Shown here: positions 5,129-13,031 of the stretch, in pieces | How the letters are laid out: every line of letters starts with the position of its first letter | Numbering within the stretch: the stretch's first letter is position 1 | From: a virus | IMG/VR virus record: IMGVR_UViG_3300030114_000036 | Location: 1-27,168 of that record | Direction: 5' to 3' (one strand) | Length of the DNA: 27,168 nucleotides | Program-made: the position numbers and the translations under genes | The notes under the pieces: generated by a model | Seen by the model: only the letters and a program-made list of their open reading frames with translations | The model's database searches: none | Told to the model about the DNA's origin: nothing

Positions 5129-6322
5129 ATGACAACAGATTTATCAACAACAGATTCAGGACTATTGGAAGTTCAAAAACTTCAAGAGATAGTCGCAACA
5201 GCACCGGAGATTTTACAGCTAAATATCTCTAGCAAGACAAAAGCTATCGAAGCGGGTCAAAAATTAGTCGAAATTGCCAAAACTGGAATGAATGACTTTA
5301 ACGATGAACAGCTATCTATCTTTTTATCGAAAGCAAAAAAGACAATCGACTCAATGAACGAAAGGCGCAAGCCATTTACTCAAATTGTCGATGCAGTGAA
5401 AAAACAGTTCACTACTCTTGAAAGTGAACTAAAACCTATCATGGACGAAATCAAGTCCATTCGTGACAGTTACGCTACTGAGAAGATGAAAGCAAAACAA
5501 GAAGCTGATCGTATCGCTCAGGCAAAGTTGGACAAAGACAAAGAGATTATCGAGATTCGCAGACTTTGTGATATCGAGATCGGAAGCTTTTTCAACGAGT
5601 GTATCACCAATACAAAAAAGGATATCGCTGCTTTCTTCAACGAATTAAACCTTGAGACTATTGAGGGAGCGGATCAAGTCTTTTCTACCACTTCAACGAA
5701 CTTTGATATTCGCTACTCCATTCCTGAAACAATCGAGCTTGGAAACTGCATGACTCACACCAATGTCGAAGATGTGAACAAAATTATCAAGGATGCTCTC
5801 TCAGTTAATTACTCAACTAAAAAGTATGATTACACCCGCGAGATAAACTCAACTATCAAAGAATATCGCGATAAAATTCCATCTAAAAAAGCAGAGTTGA
5901 TTGAGATATCAAAGGCCGGAGAGGAAGAAAAGAAACGACTTGAAGAATTAGCTACTAAGCGACAACTAGAGGAAGCGGATAGACTGAAAAAGCAAGCCGA
6001 GGATCTAGCTTTAAAATCAGAAGAGGAGGCCTCAATTAATGCCAGTGCATCAACAGCCGGCGCAATGATTGACGCAAGCGTGGCAAGTGCTGAAACTCCA
6101 AATGTAAAAGAGGGATATCTTATCACTCTGAAGTCAACCGCCGGATATTTACTTCTAGTCCAATTTTGGTTTGAGAAAGAGGGAAAATCACTCTCAGCAG
6201 ATAAGTTTGAGAAGTTTACTTTCGACCGCGTGAAAAGATTTTGTGAGGCTTATGCAGCCAAAAATGAAGAACTTATTCAAAACCCCCTACTTTCCTACGA
6301 ACCTATTTATAAGGCAAAATAA
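5129..6322 (+). CDS. Coiled-coil protein between RecT and exonuclease, possible Gam-like accessory
   Basis: 397 residues. Residues 25-130 are helical (LVEIAKTGMNDFNDEQLSIF; KKTIDSMNERRKPFTQIVDA; FTTLESELKPIMDEIKSIRD) and recall the N-terminal part of phage proteins that accompany RecT/RecE systems. A central globular part follows (about 140-245). Residues 250-300 form a strongly charged coiled coil (EEEKKRLEELATKRQLEEAD), then an Ala/Ser linker and a C-terminal domain (GYLITLKSTAGYLLLVQFWF). The slot between annealing protein and exonuclease suggests a recombination accessory such as a host-nuclease inhibitor, but the sequence does not prove it. Its TAA overlaps the next ATG by one base. Confidence 0.75.
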   Translation: MTTDLSTTDSGLLEVQKLQEIVATAPEILQLNISSKTKAIEAGQKLVEIAKTGMNDFNDEQLSIFLSKAKKTIDSMNERRKPFTQIVDAVKKQFTTLESELKPIMDEIKSIRDSYATEKMKAKQEADRIAQAKLDKDKEIIEIRRLCDIEIGSFFNECITNTKKDIAAFFNELNLETIEGADQVFSTTSTNFDIRYSIPETIELGNCMTHTNVEDVNKIIKDALSVNYSTKKYDYTREINSTIKEYRDKIPSKKAELIEISKAGEEEKKRLEELATKRQLEEADRLKKQAEDLALKSEEEASINASASTAGAMIDASVASAETPNVKEGYLITLKSTAGYLLLVQFWFEKEGKSLSADKFEKFTFDRVKRFCEAYAAKNEELIQNPLLSYEPIYKAK

Positions 6323-6981
6323 TGGATCCTTATTATTCAAGAAATGAAGTGTCAAACTCGGATTTGAGTTGGCTTAAAAACCAAATCTTTCCCAGGGCGA
6401 TGCCCGATTCTAAATCAGCATACAGGTTTGGAAATCTAATCGATGCAATGATAACCGAGCCGTATCGGGTTGACTATTTCAAGCGATCACTCGATGGAGA
6501 AGTTTTCTCAATTGAAGAATTTACACAGGCAGAGAACATGAAAAAGGCCTTTTGGAATGATGACTTCAGTAGAATGATTGCAGAAAAAGCAGACGGTCAA
6601 AAGAAAATGACAGCACTCCGACAAATGGACTATAAAGGTTTTGATTTCGAACTAAACACCCGCTGTAAGTGGGATTTATGGAGGCAAGACTGGAACTGGG
6701 GAGGTGACATTAAAAGCACGGCAGCCACATCACAGAAAGAGTTTGAAACAGCTTGCAGGTATTTTGATTACGACCGACAAAGAGCGTGGTACATGGACAT
6801 TGCCGGAAGCGATAGAGATGTTTTAATCGGAATATCAAAGAAAAACTTCAAGGTATTTAAAATATCAATCAATCGTGATTCAGACTTTTACAAAGACGGC
6901 CGAGATAAATACTTAGAACTTTCTTTCAGATGGTTTCTACTGTATGGAGATTCAAAACCTATAAAAACTTACGAAACATAA
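6322..6981 (+). CDS. PD-(D/E)XK exonuclease, RecE/lambda-exo-like
   Basis: 219 residues. It begins YYSRNEVSNSDLSWLKN, the substrate-entry motif of RecE/Exo VIII-type nucleases (a Y..r..iSnS.L..l pattern). AYRFGNLIDAMITEP follows (the helix that often carries His in relatives; here Asp). The catalytic core is CKWDLWRQ, then WGGDIKSTAAT, where D-x-K (Asp, Ile, Lys) is the PD-(D/E)XK signature, then FDYDRQRAWYMDIAG, the conserved Q..aY helix. The protein should resect 5' strands to feed the RecT protein. It is compact compared with E. coli RecE and corresponds only to the nuclease domain. The start ATG directly abuts the previous stop. Confidence 0.82.
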   Translation: MDPYYSRNEVSNSDLSWLKNQIFPRAMPDSKSAYRFGNLIDAMITEPYRVDYFKRSLDGEVFSIEEFTQAENMKKAFWNDDFSRMIAEKADGQKKMTALRQMDYKGFDFELNTRCKWDLWRQDWNWGGDIKSTAATSQKEFETACRYFDYDRQRAWYMDIAGSDRDVLIGISKKNFKVFKISINRDSDFYKDGRDKYLELSFRWFLLYGDSKPIKTYET

Positions 6982-7010
6982 ATAATTAATCAAATTTAAA
7001 ATAAATAGTT

Positions 7011-7292
7011 ATGACACAAGAGGAAATCAAATCACACTTCGAAAGCATATCCGGAGTAAAACTAGAAATCAAAGACGGTAAATTTTATTATGGAGGTTAT
7101 CTCGACTTGAGAGGAACAGCAATCGCTTCATTGCCCGATAACCTGACAGTGGGAGGTTCTCTCGACTTGGAAGGAACAGCAATCGCTTCATTGCCCGATA
7201 ACCTGACAGTGGGAGGTTATCTCGACTTGAGAGGAACAGCAATCGCTTCATTGCCCGATAACCTGACAGTGGGAGGTTATCTCGACTTGTAA
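7011..7292 (+). CDS. Leucine-rich-repeat phage protein, N-terminal fragment ending at an in-array stop
   Basis: 93 residues: an N-terminal helix (MTQEEIKSHFESISGVKLEI) followed by repeats of 20 residues of the form GGYLDLRGTAIASLPDNLTV. These resemble the short bacterial LRR class with the LP..L repeat core. The frame ends at TAA (7290-7292), exactly where other repeats have AGA or GAA (TTG-AGA-GGA or TTG-GAA-GGA). One G to T change from a GAA unit explains it. The same frame continues open to 8063. Without the stop the protein would be 350 residues. The fragment alone lacks the C-terminal domain and is unlikely to be fully functional. Confidence 0.7.
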   Translation: MTQEEIKSHFESISGVKLEIKDGKFYYGGYLDLRGTAIASLPDNLTVGGSLDLEGTAIASLPDNLTVGGYLDLRGTAIASLPDNLTVGGYLDL

Positions 7293-7597
7293 GGAACAGC
7301 AATCGCTTCATTGCCCGATAACCTGACAGTGGGAGGTTATCTCGACTTGAGAGGAACAGCAATCGCTTCATTGCCCGATAACCTGACAGTGGGAGGTTCT
7401 CTCTACTTGAGAGGAACAGCAATCGCTTCATTGCCCGATAACCTGACAGTGGGAGGTTATCTCGACTTGAGAGGAACAGCAATCGCTTCATTGCCCGATA
7501 ACCTGACAGTGGGAGGTTCTCTCGACTTGAGAGGAACAGCAATCGCTTCATTGCCCGATAACCTGACAGTGGGAGGTTATCTCGACTTGGAAGGAAC
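7092..7597 (+). repeat. Tandem 60-bp in-frame repeat array (about 8.4 copies)
   Basis: Seven complete 60-base units (7141-7560) flanked by partial ones encode a 20-residue repeat. Only three places vary: TAT or TCT (Tyr/Ser), GAC or TAC (Asp/Tyr), and AGA, GAA or TAA (Arg/Glu/stop). The third variable codon falls at 7110, 7170, 7230, 7290 and so on up to 7590. Because each unit is 60 bases, unequal recombination changes copy number without changing frame. The near-identity implies recent expansion or ongoing homogenisation. Confidence 0.95.
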
Positions 7598-8063
7598 CAT
7601 CGACACAAGCAAAGTAAATCGAAACATTGACGAAGAATCATTCTTTTCATGGAGAAAAAACAAATACATAAAAGCTGACGGTATTTTCTCTAAGGTGATT
7701 TCACACAAAAGGAATGTATTCAAAATTCAGAAAATAGGAAAAACAAAAGAGTCTTATTTGGTCACTGACGGAAACGGAAAATTCTCGCATGGCGATACGA
7801 TCAAGGAGGCGAAAGAGGATCTTATTTTCAAGATTTCAAATCGTGATAAATCTGATTACAAAGGCCTGACTCTTGAAAGTAAAATGAGTTTTGAAAAAGC
7901 AATCGAATGCTATCGAATCATAACCGGTGCTTGCAGTTTTGGAACTAAAGATTTTGTTTCAAATAGACTCATCAAAAAGGAAAAGGAGTACACTATCGCT
8001 GAAATGATTGAAGTTACAAAAGGAGAATACGGAAACTCAACTTTTAGCCAGTTCTTTTCGTAA
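7311..8063 (+). CDS. Leucine-rich-repeat phage protein, C-terminal part (separated from its start by a nonsense codon)
   Basis: This is the continuation of the reading frame begun at 7011, after the TAA at 7290. The frame has no early ATG; the listed start is a TTG inside the next repeat, so independent translation is doubtful and the locus is best seen as one interrupted gene (7011-8063). After the last repeat (about 7596) comes a non-repeat domain of about 155 residues (ESFFSWRKNKYIKADGIFSK, SYLVTDGNGKFSHGDTIKEA, SFEKAIECYRIITGACSFGT, EMIEVTKGEYGNSTFSQFF). A similar C-terminal domain accompanies such repeats in other Bacteroidetes phage proteins, as far as I recall. Function unknown; LRRs usually bind protein ligands. 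Confidence 0.6.
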   Translation: MPDNLTVGGYLDLRGTAIASLPDNLTVGGSLYLRGTAIASLPDNLTVGGYLDLRGTAIASLPDNLTVGGSLDLRGTAIASLPDNLTVGGYLDLEGTIDTSKVNRNIDEESFFSWRKNKYIKADGIFSKVISHKRNVFKIQKIGKTKESYLVTDGNGKFSHGDTIKEAKEDLIFKISNRDKSDYKGLTLESKMSFEKAIECYRIITGACSFGTKDFVSNRLIKKEKEYTIAEMIEVTKGEYGNSTFSQFFS

Positions 8064-8482
8064 TGGCAAAAACTATCCGCTATCAAAAACTAAACGGTAG
8101 AATTCAATTTCCGGATAAGCTATTGACGAATATCGAAAATATGATTGATGAATCAACCGATGGAGATCATGTTATCTCCATCGGAAAGCCAAAAAGGAGT
8201 ATTGATCAAAACGCTTTGATGTGGATGTGGTTCCGATGCCTTTCTGAAGACACTAAAAGCGAGCCTGGGGAATTCTATCAATACTATTGCGAAAGATACC
8301 TATCAGAGCGATGCACCTATACTGGTAATAAGTTCAAATCAGGAGGTACATCCACTCTCAAATCAAACGAATTCACAGATTTTTTAAACAAGATACAATC
8401 CGATGCAGCATCGGAGTTCAGGGTTATACTTCCAATCCCTGAAGACTTATACTGGGAAGAATTTTACAATCAATTCAAATAA
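8063..8482 (+). CDS. NinB-like recombination protein
   Basis: 139 residues. KPKRSIDQNALMWMWFRCLS matches the NinB signature of a basic residue, Q-N and a Trp-rich helix; FKSGGTSTLKSNEFTDFLNK and AASEFRVILPIPEDLYWEEF match the later helices, including the ST..L...EFT.F pattern. Lambda NinB (Orf) binds single-stranded DNA and assists Red or RecBCD-independent recombination. Its position between the RecT/nuclease block and the helicase fits this. The ATG overlaps the preceding TAA by one base. The family call is moderately sure. Confidence 0.6.
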   Translation: MAKTIRYQKLNGRIQFPDKLLTNIENMIDESTDGDHVISIGKPKRSIDQNALMWMWFRCLSEDTKSEPGEFYQYYCERYLSERCTYTGNKFKSGGTSTLKSNEFTDFLNKIQSDAASEFRVILPIPEDLYWEEFYNQFK

Positions 8483-8489
8483 AAAAATT

Positions 8490-9128
8490 ATGGACAAAAT
8501 TAAAAAAGCGAGTTTAAAAAAGGGTAGAACATTAGAAATCACCCTTACGGAAATCATTACTGTAGACCAGGGAACAGTAGAAAACGAAGTCGGCAAGAAG
8601 TGTAATTATCTCGCACATATCGACCTAATCACAGCCTTTGGACAATTAGATCATCACTTGCAGAGCGTTTGCGAAATGGGCGGAAGCTCGGAAGACTTTC
8701 ATGTGTCGGGCTTCACTCTTGGCGGAGAGGATGGAGAGGGTGTGGTTCTTATTGGAAGCAAGAAATTAAGTACTGGAAAGGTTTTAAATCTTGTAACTCC
8801 TTTCATTGAATTCTACGATGGGGACTATGCAGCAGCGGATGACTTATTCACGGACATTGAAGTTCTGACAGCTGAAGTGAAAGAGTACTTAAATGGCAAG
8901 TGTGCTGTAAAACAAATCGAAATCAACTTCGATGAGAGCGACGAAAATTCAGAGGTGAACATCGCTACCAGTGAGGAGCCAAAGAAACGAGGCAGAAAGA
9001 AAAAAGTAGCAATCCAACAACTTGAACGAGTTGATAGCTTTAGTACAGACGGAGTGGAAACATTCGAAGTTCCAGTTATGGGTAAAATAATCGTCGATGA
9101 AGAGGAGAATTTAGAAACAGCAGTTTAA
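8490..9128 (+). CDS. Hypothetical early protein with AT-hook-like basic motif
   Basis: 212 residues from ATG at 8490, eight bases after the previous stop; an upstream in-frame ATG at 8403 lies inside the NinB-like gene and is less likely. Residues 1-145 look like one globular alpha/beta domain (LITAFGQLDHHLQSVCEMGG, GFTLGGEDGEGVVLIGSKKL, LVTPFIEFYDGDYAAADDLF). A basic patch KKRGRKKKVA follows, of AT-hook type (GR flanked by Lys), and an acidic C-terminus. A DNA-binding role in recombination or replication is plausible. No family recognised. Confidence 0.75.
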   Translation: MDKIKKASLKKGRTLEITLTEIITVDQGTVENEVGKKCNYLAHIDLITAFGQLDHHLQSVCEMGGSSEDFHVSGFTLGGEDGEGVVLIGSKKLSTGKVLNLVTPFIEFYDGDYAAADDLFTDIEVLTAEVKEYLNGKCAVKQIEINFDESDENSEVNIATSEEPKKRGRKKKVAIQQLERVDSFSTDGVETFEVPVMGKIIVDEEENLETAV

Positions 9129-9138
9129 TAATTAGCGT

Positions 9139-10764
9139 ATGACACAAATAGAATTAATAAATCCGCTACTTATAGCGGAAAGCGCAATGAACCCACGTAG
9201 GTTCTTTACTAAAGAATCAGTACAGGAGCTATCAGAGAGCATCAGCAAACAAGGATTACTACAGCCTATTACGGTTAGACCATTCCCTGAAATGAAAATC
9301 GAAGCGCCAAAACACCTAAAAGGTAAACCCTGCTATCAGATTGTTTGCGGAGCTCGCAGGTACAAGGCTTCAATACTTGCAGGACTTGAAACCATTCCTT
9401 GTATAGTTCGCGAAATGACAGATGAAGAGGCTTTCGATGCAATGATTACCGAGAACCTACAACGCAAAGATGTGGAGCCAATGGATGAAGCCAGGGCTTT
9501 TAATGAACTTCATAAACGCGGAACTTCATTTGAAGAGTTAGCAGCTCGATTCGGAAAATCAGTATCATTTATCCGACTTCGTATCAAGTTGAATGATTTA
9601 GTTCCTGAACTAGCCGAACTACTTGAAAAGAAAGAACTTCAGATAAGCCACGCTCAAGAAATTTGCAAACTATCTATTGAAGAGCAATCGAATATTTTTA
9701 GTGATCACTATTCTCCATCTGCCAAAAATTGGAATAAATGGAGTGATGAAAACATACAAAAAATTAAAAGAAACCTATCGCAGACTTTCAAAGATCTTGA
9801 TAGAGTAGGTTTTGACAAAACTGATTGTATTGATTGTAAGAGTCGATGTGGTGCTAATGTCCTATTTCTGGAATATGAATCAAACAGTTGTCAAAATCCT
9901 ATATGCTATAAGCAGAAAGACAATGACTATAGAGTTCAATTAGCAAAAGAAAAAGCTGATTCCGGTTCAATTTTATTTTTTAGCAAAGACTACCAGAATG
10001 AAGTAACTGAAAAGCTAACCGAGCTGGGATATGAACTCAAACCATTTGACTACAGTAAATATCGTAAGATTGGAATCGAAGAGCTTCCAGAAAGAGAGGA
10101 GTACGACGAAGACGATGAAGATCATCAATCTGAAGAAGAATACCAAGAAGAATGCTCCGAGGCACAAAAAGCAATTGACGAACAAAACGAACAAATTGCT
10201 AACGGTGAATTGATCCCATGTTGGGCGGTAAATATCTATGCTAAGGATGAATTCTTCTACATTAAAAATAATGGAATTCAGCAAGATGGTGCAACGCCTG
10301 AAGCACTTGCACAGAGCAATAAGATCGTAGAGCTTCAATCAAAAGATAAACGTAATGCTGAAATTAAAGTAGAGAAAATTACTGAGGAGCTTAAGATGCT
10401 CATTTCTAAAAGTGATTATGATACTTACTCCTACCCGACTACAGATCTTGAGAATGAAATCGTAATAGCTGCTATGATTAGCAAATGTGATTGGAGTTTT
10501 ATAAGACAAATTGAGCGCGATTTTGACAAAAACATCTCTTACTTGGAAAATTGCAAAGCAATCATCGGAACTCCTTTAGAAGCCAAAATAACGAGGGCGT
10601 TTATTAAAAACCATGTGACTAGTTATGCATCATCTGTCAGAGAACAGCTAACTGCACTAAGTAAGGAGGCTTACAACGATGATTCACTCAAGATCGAACT
10701 CAAGCATGAAGAGACCTATCTCAAAAGAAAAGAAAAGATCGATGAACAAATCAAACTACTGTAA
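9139..10764 (+). CDS. ParB/Spo0J-like protein with cysteine-rich central insert
   Basis: 541 residues. The first 200 residues are a ParB N-terminal domain: a NPR motif (MNPRRFFTKESVQELSESIS), QGLLQPITVRP, CGARRYKASILAGLETIPC (the GERR-type nucleotide-binding motif, here GARR), TENLQRKDVEPMDEARAF, then an HTH (FEELAARFGKSVSFIRLRIK). Residues 230-256 have cysteines C230, C233, C237, C251 and C256, a possible zinc site. An acidic stretch follows near residues 315-340 and a helical C-terminus. ParB proteins bind CTP and centromere-like DNA, but no ParA is encoded nearby. The overlap with the SNF2 helicase gene (ATG inside the last codons) suggests the two work together in replication or DNA processing. 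Confidence 0.85.
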   Translation: MTQIELINPLLIAESAMNPRRFFTKESVQELSESISKQGLLQPITVRPFPEMKIEAPKHLKGKPCYQIVCGARRYKASILAGLETIPCIVREMTDEEAFDAMITENLQRKDVEPMDEARAFNELHKRGTSFEELAARFGKSVSFIRLRIKLNDLVPELAELLEKKELQISHAQEICKLSIEEQSNIFSDHYSPSAKNWNKWSDENIQKIKRNLSQTFKDLDRVGFDKTDCIDCKSRCGANVLFLEYESNSCQNPICYKQKDNDYRVQLAKEKADSGSILFFSKDYQNEVTEKLTELGYELKPFDYSKYRKIGIEELPEREEYDEDDEDHQSEEEYQEECSEAQKAIDEQNEQIANGELIPCWAVNIYAKDEFFYIKNNGIQQDGATPEALAQSNKIVELQSKDKRNAEIKVEKITEELKMLISKSDYDTYSYPTTDLENEIVIAAMISKCDWSFIRQIERDFDKNISYLENCKAIIGTPLEAKITRAFIKNHVTSYASSVREQLTALSKEAYNDDSLKIELKHEETYLKRKEKIDEQIKLL

Positions 10765-12422
10765 TGAATATACAAAAGTCAGATAAGTATTTTATCATAA
10801 CTTTTAATTACAGACCAAATCTTGTTGAGGCCGTTAAACTACTCCCAGGTAAACACTGGGATGGCCTCAACAGATGTTGGTTGGTACCGATAGAGTACGA
10901 AGGCAGCGTGACAGAGTTCGCCGCTAAATATGGTTTCAAGTTTGGACGAACGGTAGTGACAAGCGAAGATGTCGCTTATGATTTACCACCGATGCCGGAA
11001 CTTGAAAAAGAGCTTAACCTTGCAGATGGGTTTAACCCATACCCTTATCAAAAACAAGGGATTGCAAAGGGACTTGAATTAAAGCGCTTTCTCAACGGAG
11101 ATAAGCCAGGACTAGGAAAGACAATGCAAGCTATCGCAACGGTTCACACCGCTAACGCTTACCCTTGCTTAGTGATTTGCCCATCTACTCTAAAAGAGAA
11201 CTGGAAACGTGAATTTAAAAAGGTAACCGGGAAAGATAGATCGTTGATTCTTGAGGACTCAAATAAGAGAACCTTTCCACAGTTTCACAATACCGGACTT
11301 TCAGATACTTTCATTACGAATTTTGAGAGCTTGAAAAAATTCTTCGTTCACCGGATGACGAACACAGAGGGTCAAAGATTGACATTGAAACATATTCAAT
11401 TCAAGCCGGAGATATCAATGTTCAAATCAATAATCATTGATGAAAGCCACAGAGTGAAAAACGGATCTGCTCAAAGTTCAAAATTCTGCATGGGAATATC
11501 ACAGGGAAAAGAATATGTCATTCTTCTATCCGGAACACCGGTGATAAACAACCCAAAGGACTTAGTTAGTCAGCTTCACATTATGGGGCGCTTGCCGGAC
11601 TTTGGAGGCTACAACGGATTTGTTCAACGCTATTGCGCCGGGACTAGTGGAGCGAGTAACTTAAGAGAGCTTAATTACAGACTCAACAAAGTTTGCTTCT
11701 TTCAAAGAGAAAAGCACGATGTACTAAAAGACTTGCCGGCAAAGGTTCGACAAACGGTAATTTGCGAAATCAACAACCGAAAGGAGTACATAGATGCCGA
11801 GGCGGATCTTGTAAGGTATCTCAAAGACTACAAGCAAGCTTCAGACGAAAAGATACAGAAGTCAATGAAAGGAGAAGTGATGGTCCGTATCAATGTACTA
11901 AGACAAATCTCAGCCAGGGGAAAAGTAAAAGAAGTTGTCGAGTTTGTAAATGATATGCTGGAGCAAGATGAGAAAGTGATCTTATTTGTCAACCTACATG
12001 AAGTGGGTAATGAGCTAAGAAAACATTTCCCGAAAGCAGTAGCAGTCACAGGCCTTGACTCGAAAGAGCAAAGACAATCAGCAGTTGACAGATTCCAAAG
12101 CGATCCTACTTGTACTTTGATCATCTGCTCTATTAAGGCAGCAGGGGTTGGACTTACCCTAACAGCTTCGAGTAATGTTGCTTTCGTGGAGTTCCCTTGG
12201 ACATTTGCAGACTGTGAGCAGTGTGAGGATAGAGCACATCGAATCGGTCAATTAGACAGTGTAACGGCTTATTACTTCCTTGGTAGAAATACCATTGATG
12301 AAAAGATTTATAAGATTATTCAAACCAAAAAGGATATGGCTTCAACAATCACCGGAAGCACTGAACAGGTAGAAGAATCAACAGTAGATTTAATTGCAAA
12401 CTTATTTGAAAAATCATTATGA
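10764..12422 (+). CDS. SNF2-family DNA-dependent ATPase/helicase (SMARCAL1/HARP-like)
   Basis: 552 residues. Residues 10-60 resemble a HARP-like domain (PGKHWDGLNRCWLVPIE). The helicase core follows: Q-like motif PYPYQKQGIAKGLE, Walker A DKPGLGKT (113-120; Lys-Pro replaces the usual Glu-Met), Walker B DESH (226-229), SGTP (256-259), and the C-terminal half with KVILFVNLHEVGNEL, ICSIKAAGVGLTLTASSNV and the motif VI CEDRAHRIGQ. All residues needed for ATP hydrolysis are present. SMARCAL1-like enzymes anneal or remodel forked DNA. In this early operon a role in replication-fork remodelling or recombination is likely. Confidence 0.9.
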   Translation: MNIQKSDKYFIITFNYRPNLVEAVKLLPGKHWDGLNRCWLVPIEYEGSVTEFAAKYGFKFGRTVVTSEDVAYDLPPMPELEKELNLADGFNPYPYQKQGIAKGLELKRFLNGDKPGLGKTMQAIATVHTANAYPCLVICPSTLKENWKREFKKVTGKDRSLILEDSNKRTFPQFHNTGLSDTFITNFESLKKFFVHRMTNTEGQRLTLKHIQFKPEISMFKSIIIDESHRVKNGSAQSSKFCMGISQGKEYVILLSGTPVINNPKDLVSQLHIMGRLPDFGGYNGFVQRYCAGTSGASNLRELNYRLNKVCFFQREKHDVLKDLPAKVRQTVICEINNRKEYIDAEADLVRYLKDYKQASDEKIQKSMKGEVMVRINVLRQISARGKVKEVVEFVNDMLEQDEKVILFVNLHEVGNELRKHFPKAVAVTGLDSKEQRQSAVDRFQSDPTCTLIICSIKAAGVGLTLTASSNVAFVEFPWTFADCEQCEDRAHRIGQLDSVTAYYFLGRNTIDEKIYKIIQTKKDMASTITGSTEQVEESTVDLIANLFEKSL

Positions 12423-12643
12423 TAGTAAAAGTAGAAATGTACACAGTAGAGTGCGACAATTGCAAAACAACAAGAGGACAAGACTCTGAATATTCATGTT
12501 GGAATGATGAATCTTATGCCCTAGATGAGGCAATGGATCACGATTGGATAGAACATGATGGAAAACACCTTTGTCCTGATTGCTATAAAAGAGATGAAAA
12601 CGATAGCATAATAATCACCGAGCAGAAAAATGATAACAACTAA
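12419..12643 (+). CDS. Small CxxC protein
   Basis: 74 residues, starting in an ATGA overlap with the helicase stop. Two CxxC pairs, CDNC near residue 13 and CPDC near residue 52, separated by an acidic Trp-containing middle (DESYALDEAMDHDWIEHDGK), suggest one zinc ribbon. The C-terminal tail is acidic and overlaps the NinG gene by 14 bases. Function unknown. Confidence 0.65.
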   Translation: MIVKVEMYTVECDNCKTTRGQDSEYSCWNDESYALDEAMDHDWIEHDGKHLCPDCYKRDENDSIIITEQKNDNN

Positions 12644-13031
12644 GAAGAAAAAAACAAAAAGCAGCTTAGTTGCTTCACTCGACAAAGTATTCTCCCAGTT
12701 CATTAGACTGAGAGATACGCAAGGAGGTTTCGGTCGGTGTATCTCTTGTGGAAAAGTAGTCACTTACAAAGATTCAGATTGCGGTCATTATATCAATAGA
12801 AAGCACATGACGACCCGATACGATGAAAAGAACTGTAATGCTCAATGTCGCTCATGCAATCGTTTCGATGAGGGAAATATGCAAGGCTATCGCAGAGGGT
12901 TACTCGCTAAGATAGGAGAGAAAGAAACTGATCTCCTGGAAGTAAAAAAACACGGAACCTCAACAATGGGGGCATTTGAATTAGAGTTATTAATCAAAGA
13001 GTATAAACGAAAAGTAAAAGAGATATCATGA
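12630..13031 (+). CDS. ninG: NinG (Rap)-like recombination nuclease
   Basis: 133 residues. After a basic start, RFGxx-type zinc motifs typical of lambda NinG appear: GRCISCGKVVTYKDSDCGHY, then INRKHMTTRYDEKNCNAQCR, SCNRFDEGNMQGYRRGL. This is the C..CG...CGH...R....RYDE.N...QC..CN....G....YR pattern of the NinG family. Lambda NinG (Rap) cuts branched DNA such as Holliday junctions and D-loops. It is shorter than lambda NinG (about 200 residues) but keeps the metal-binding core. It overlaps both neighbours by a few bases. Confidence 0.85.
   Translation: MITTKKKKTKSSLVASLDKVFSQFIRLRDTQGGFGRCISCGKVVTYKDSDCGHYINRKHMTTRYDEKNCNAQCRSCNRFDEGNMQGYRRGLLAKIGEKETDLLEVKKHGTSTMGAFELELLIKEYKRKVKEIS

Noticed and set aside
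7288-7295. Stop codon reassignment in the phage explaining the in-frame TAA
   Set aside because: TAA, TGA and TAG are all used as ordinary stops at tight gene junctions throughout the window, so TAA read-through as a sense codon is unlikely.
7092-7597. CRISPR array
   Set aside because: The units are contiguous and nearly identical over all 60 bases with no unique spacers, they are in coding frame, and no cas genes are present.
7092-7597. Target of a diversity-generating retroelement
   Set aside because: Variation is not adenine-specific, and no reverse transcriptase gene or template repeat is present in the window.
7069-7650. Minus-strand open frame of 193 residues across the repeat array
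   Set aside because: It is open only because the 60-base repeat lacks minus-strand stops in that frame; the plus frame has a start region, a repeat of known type and a C-terminal domain.
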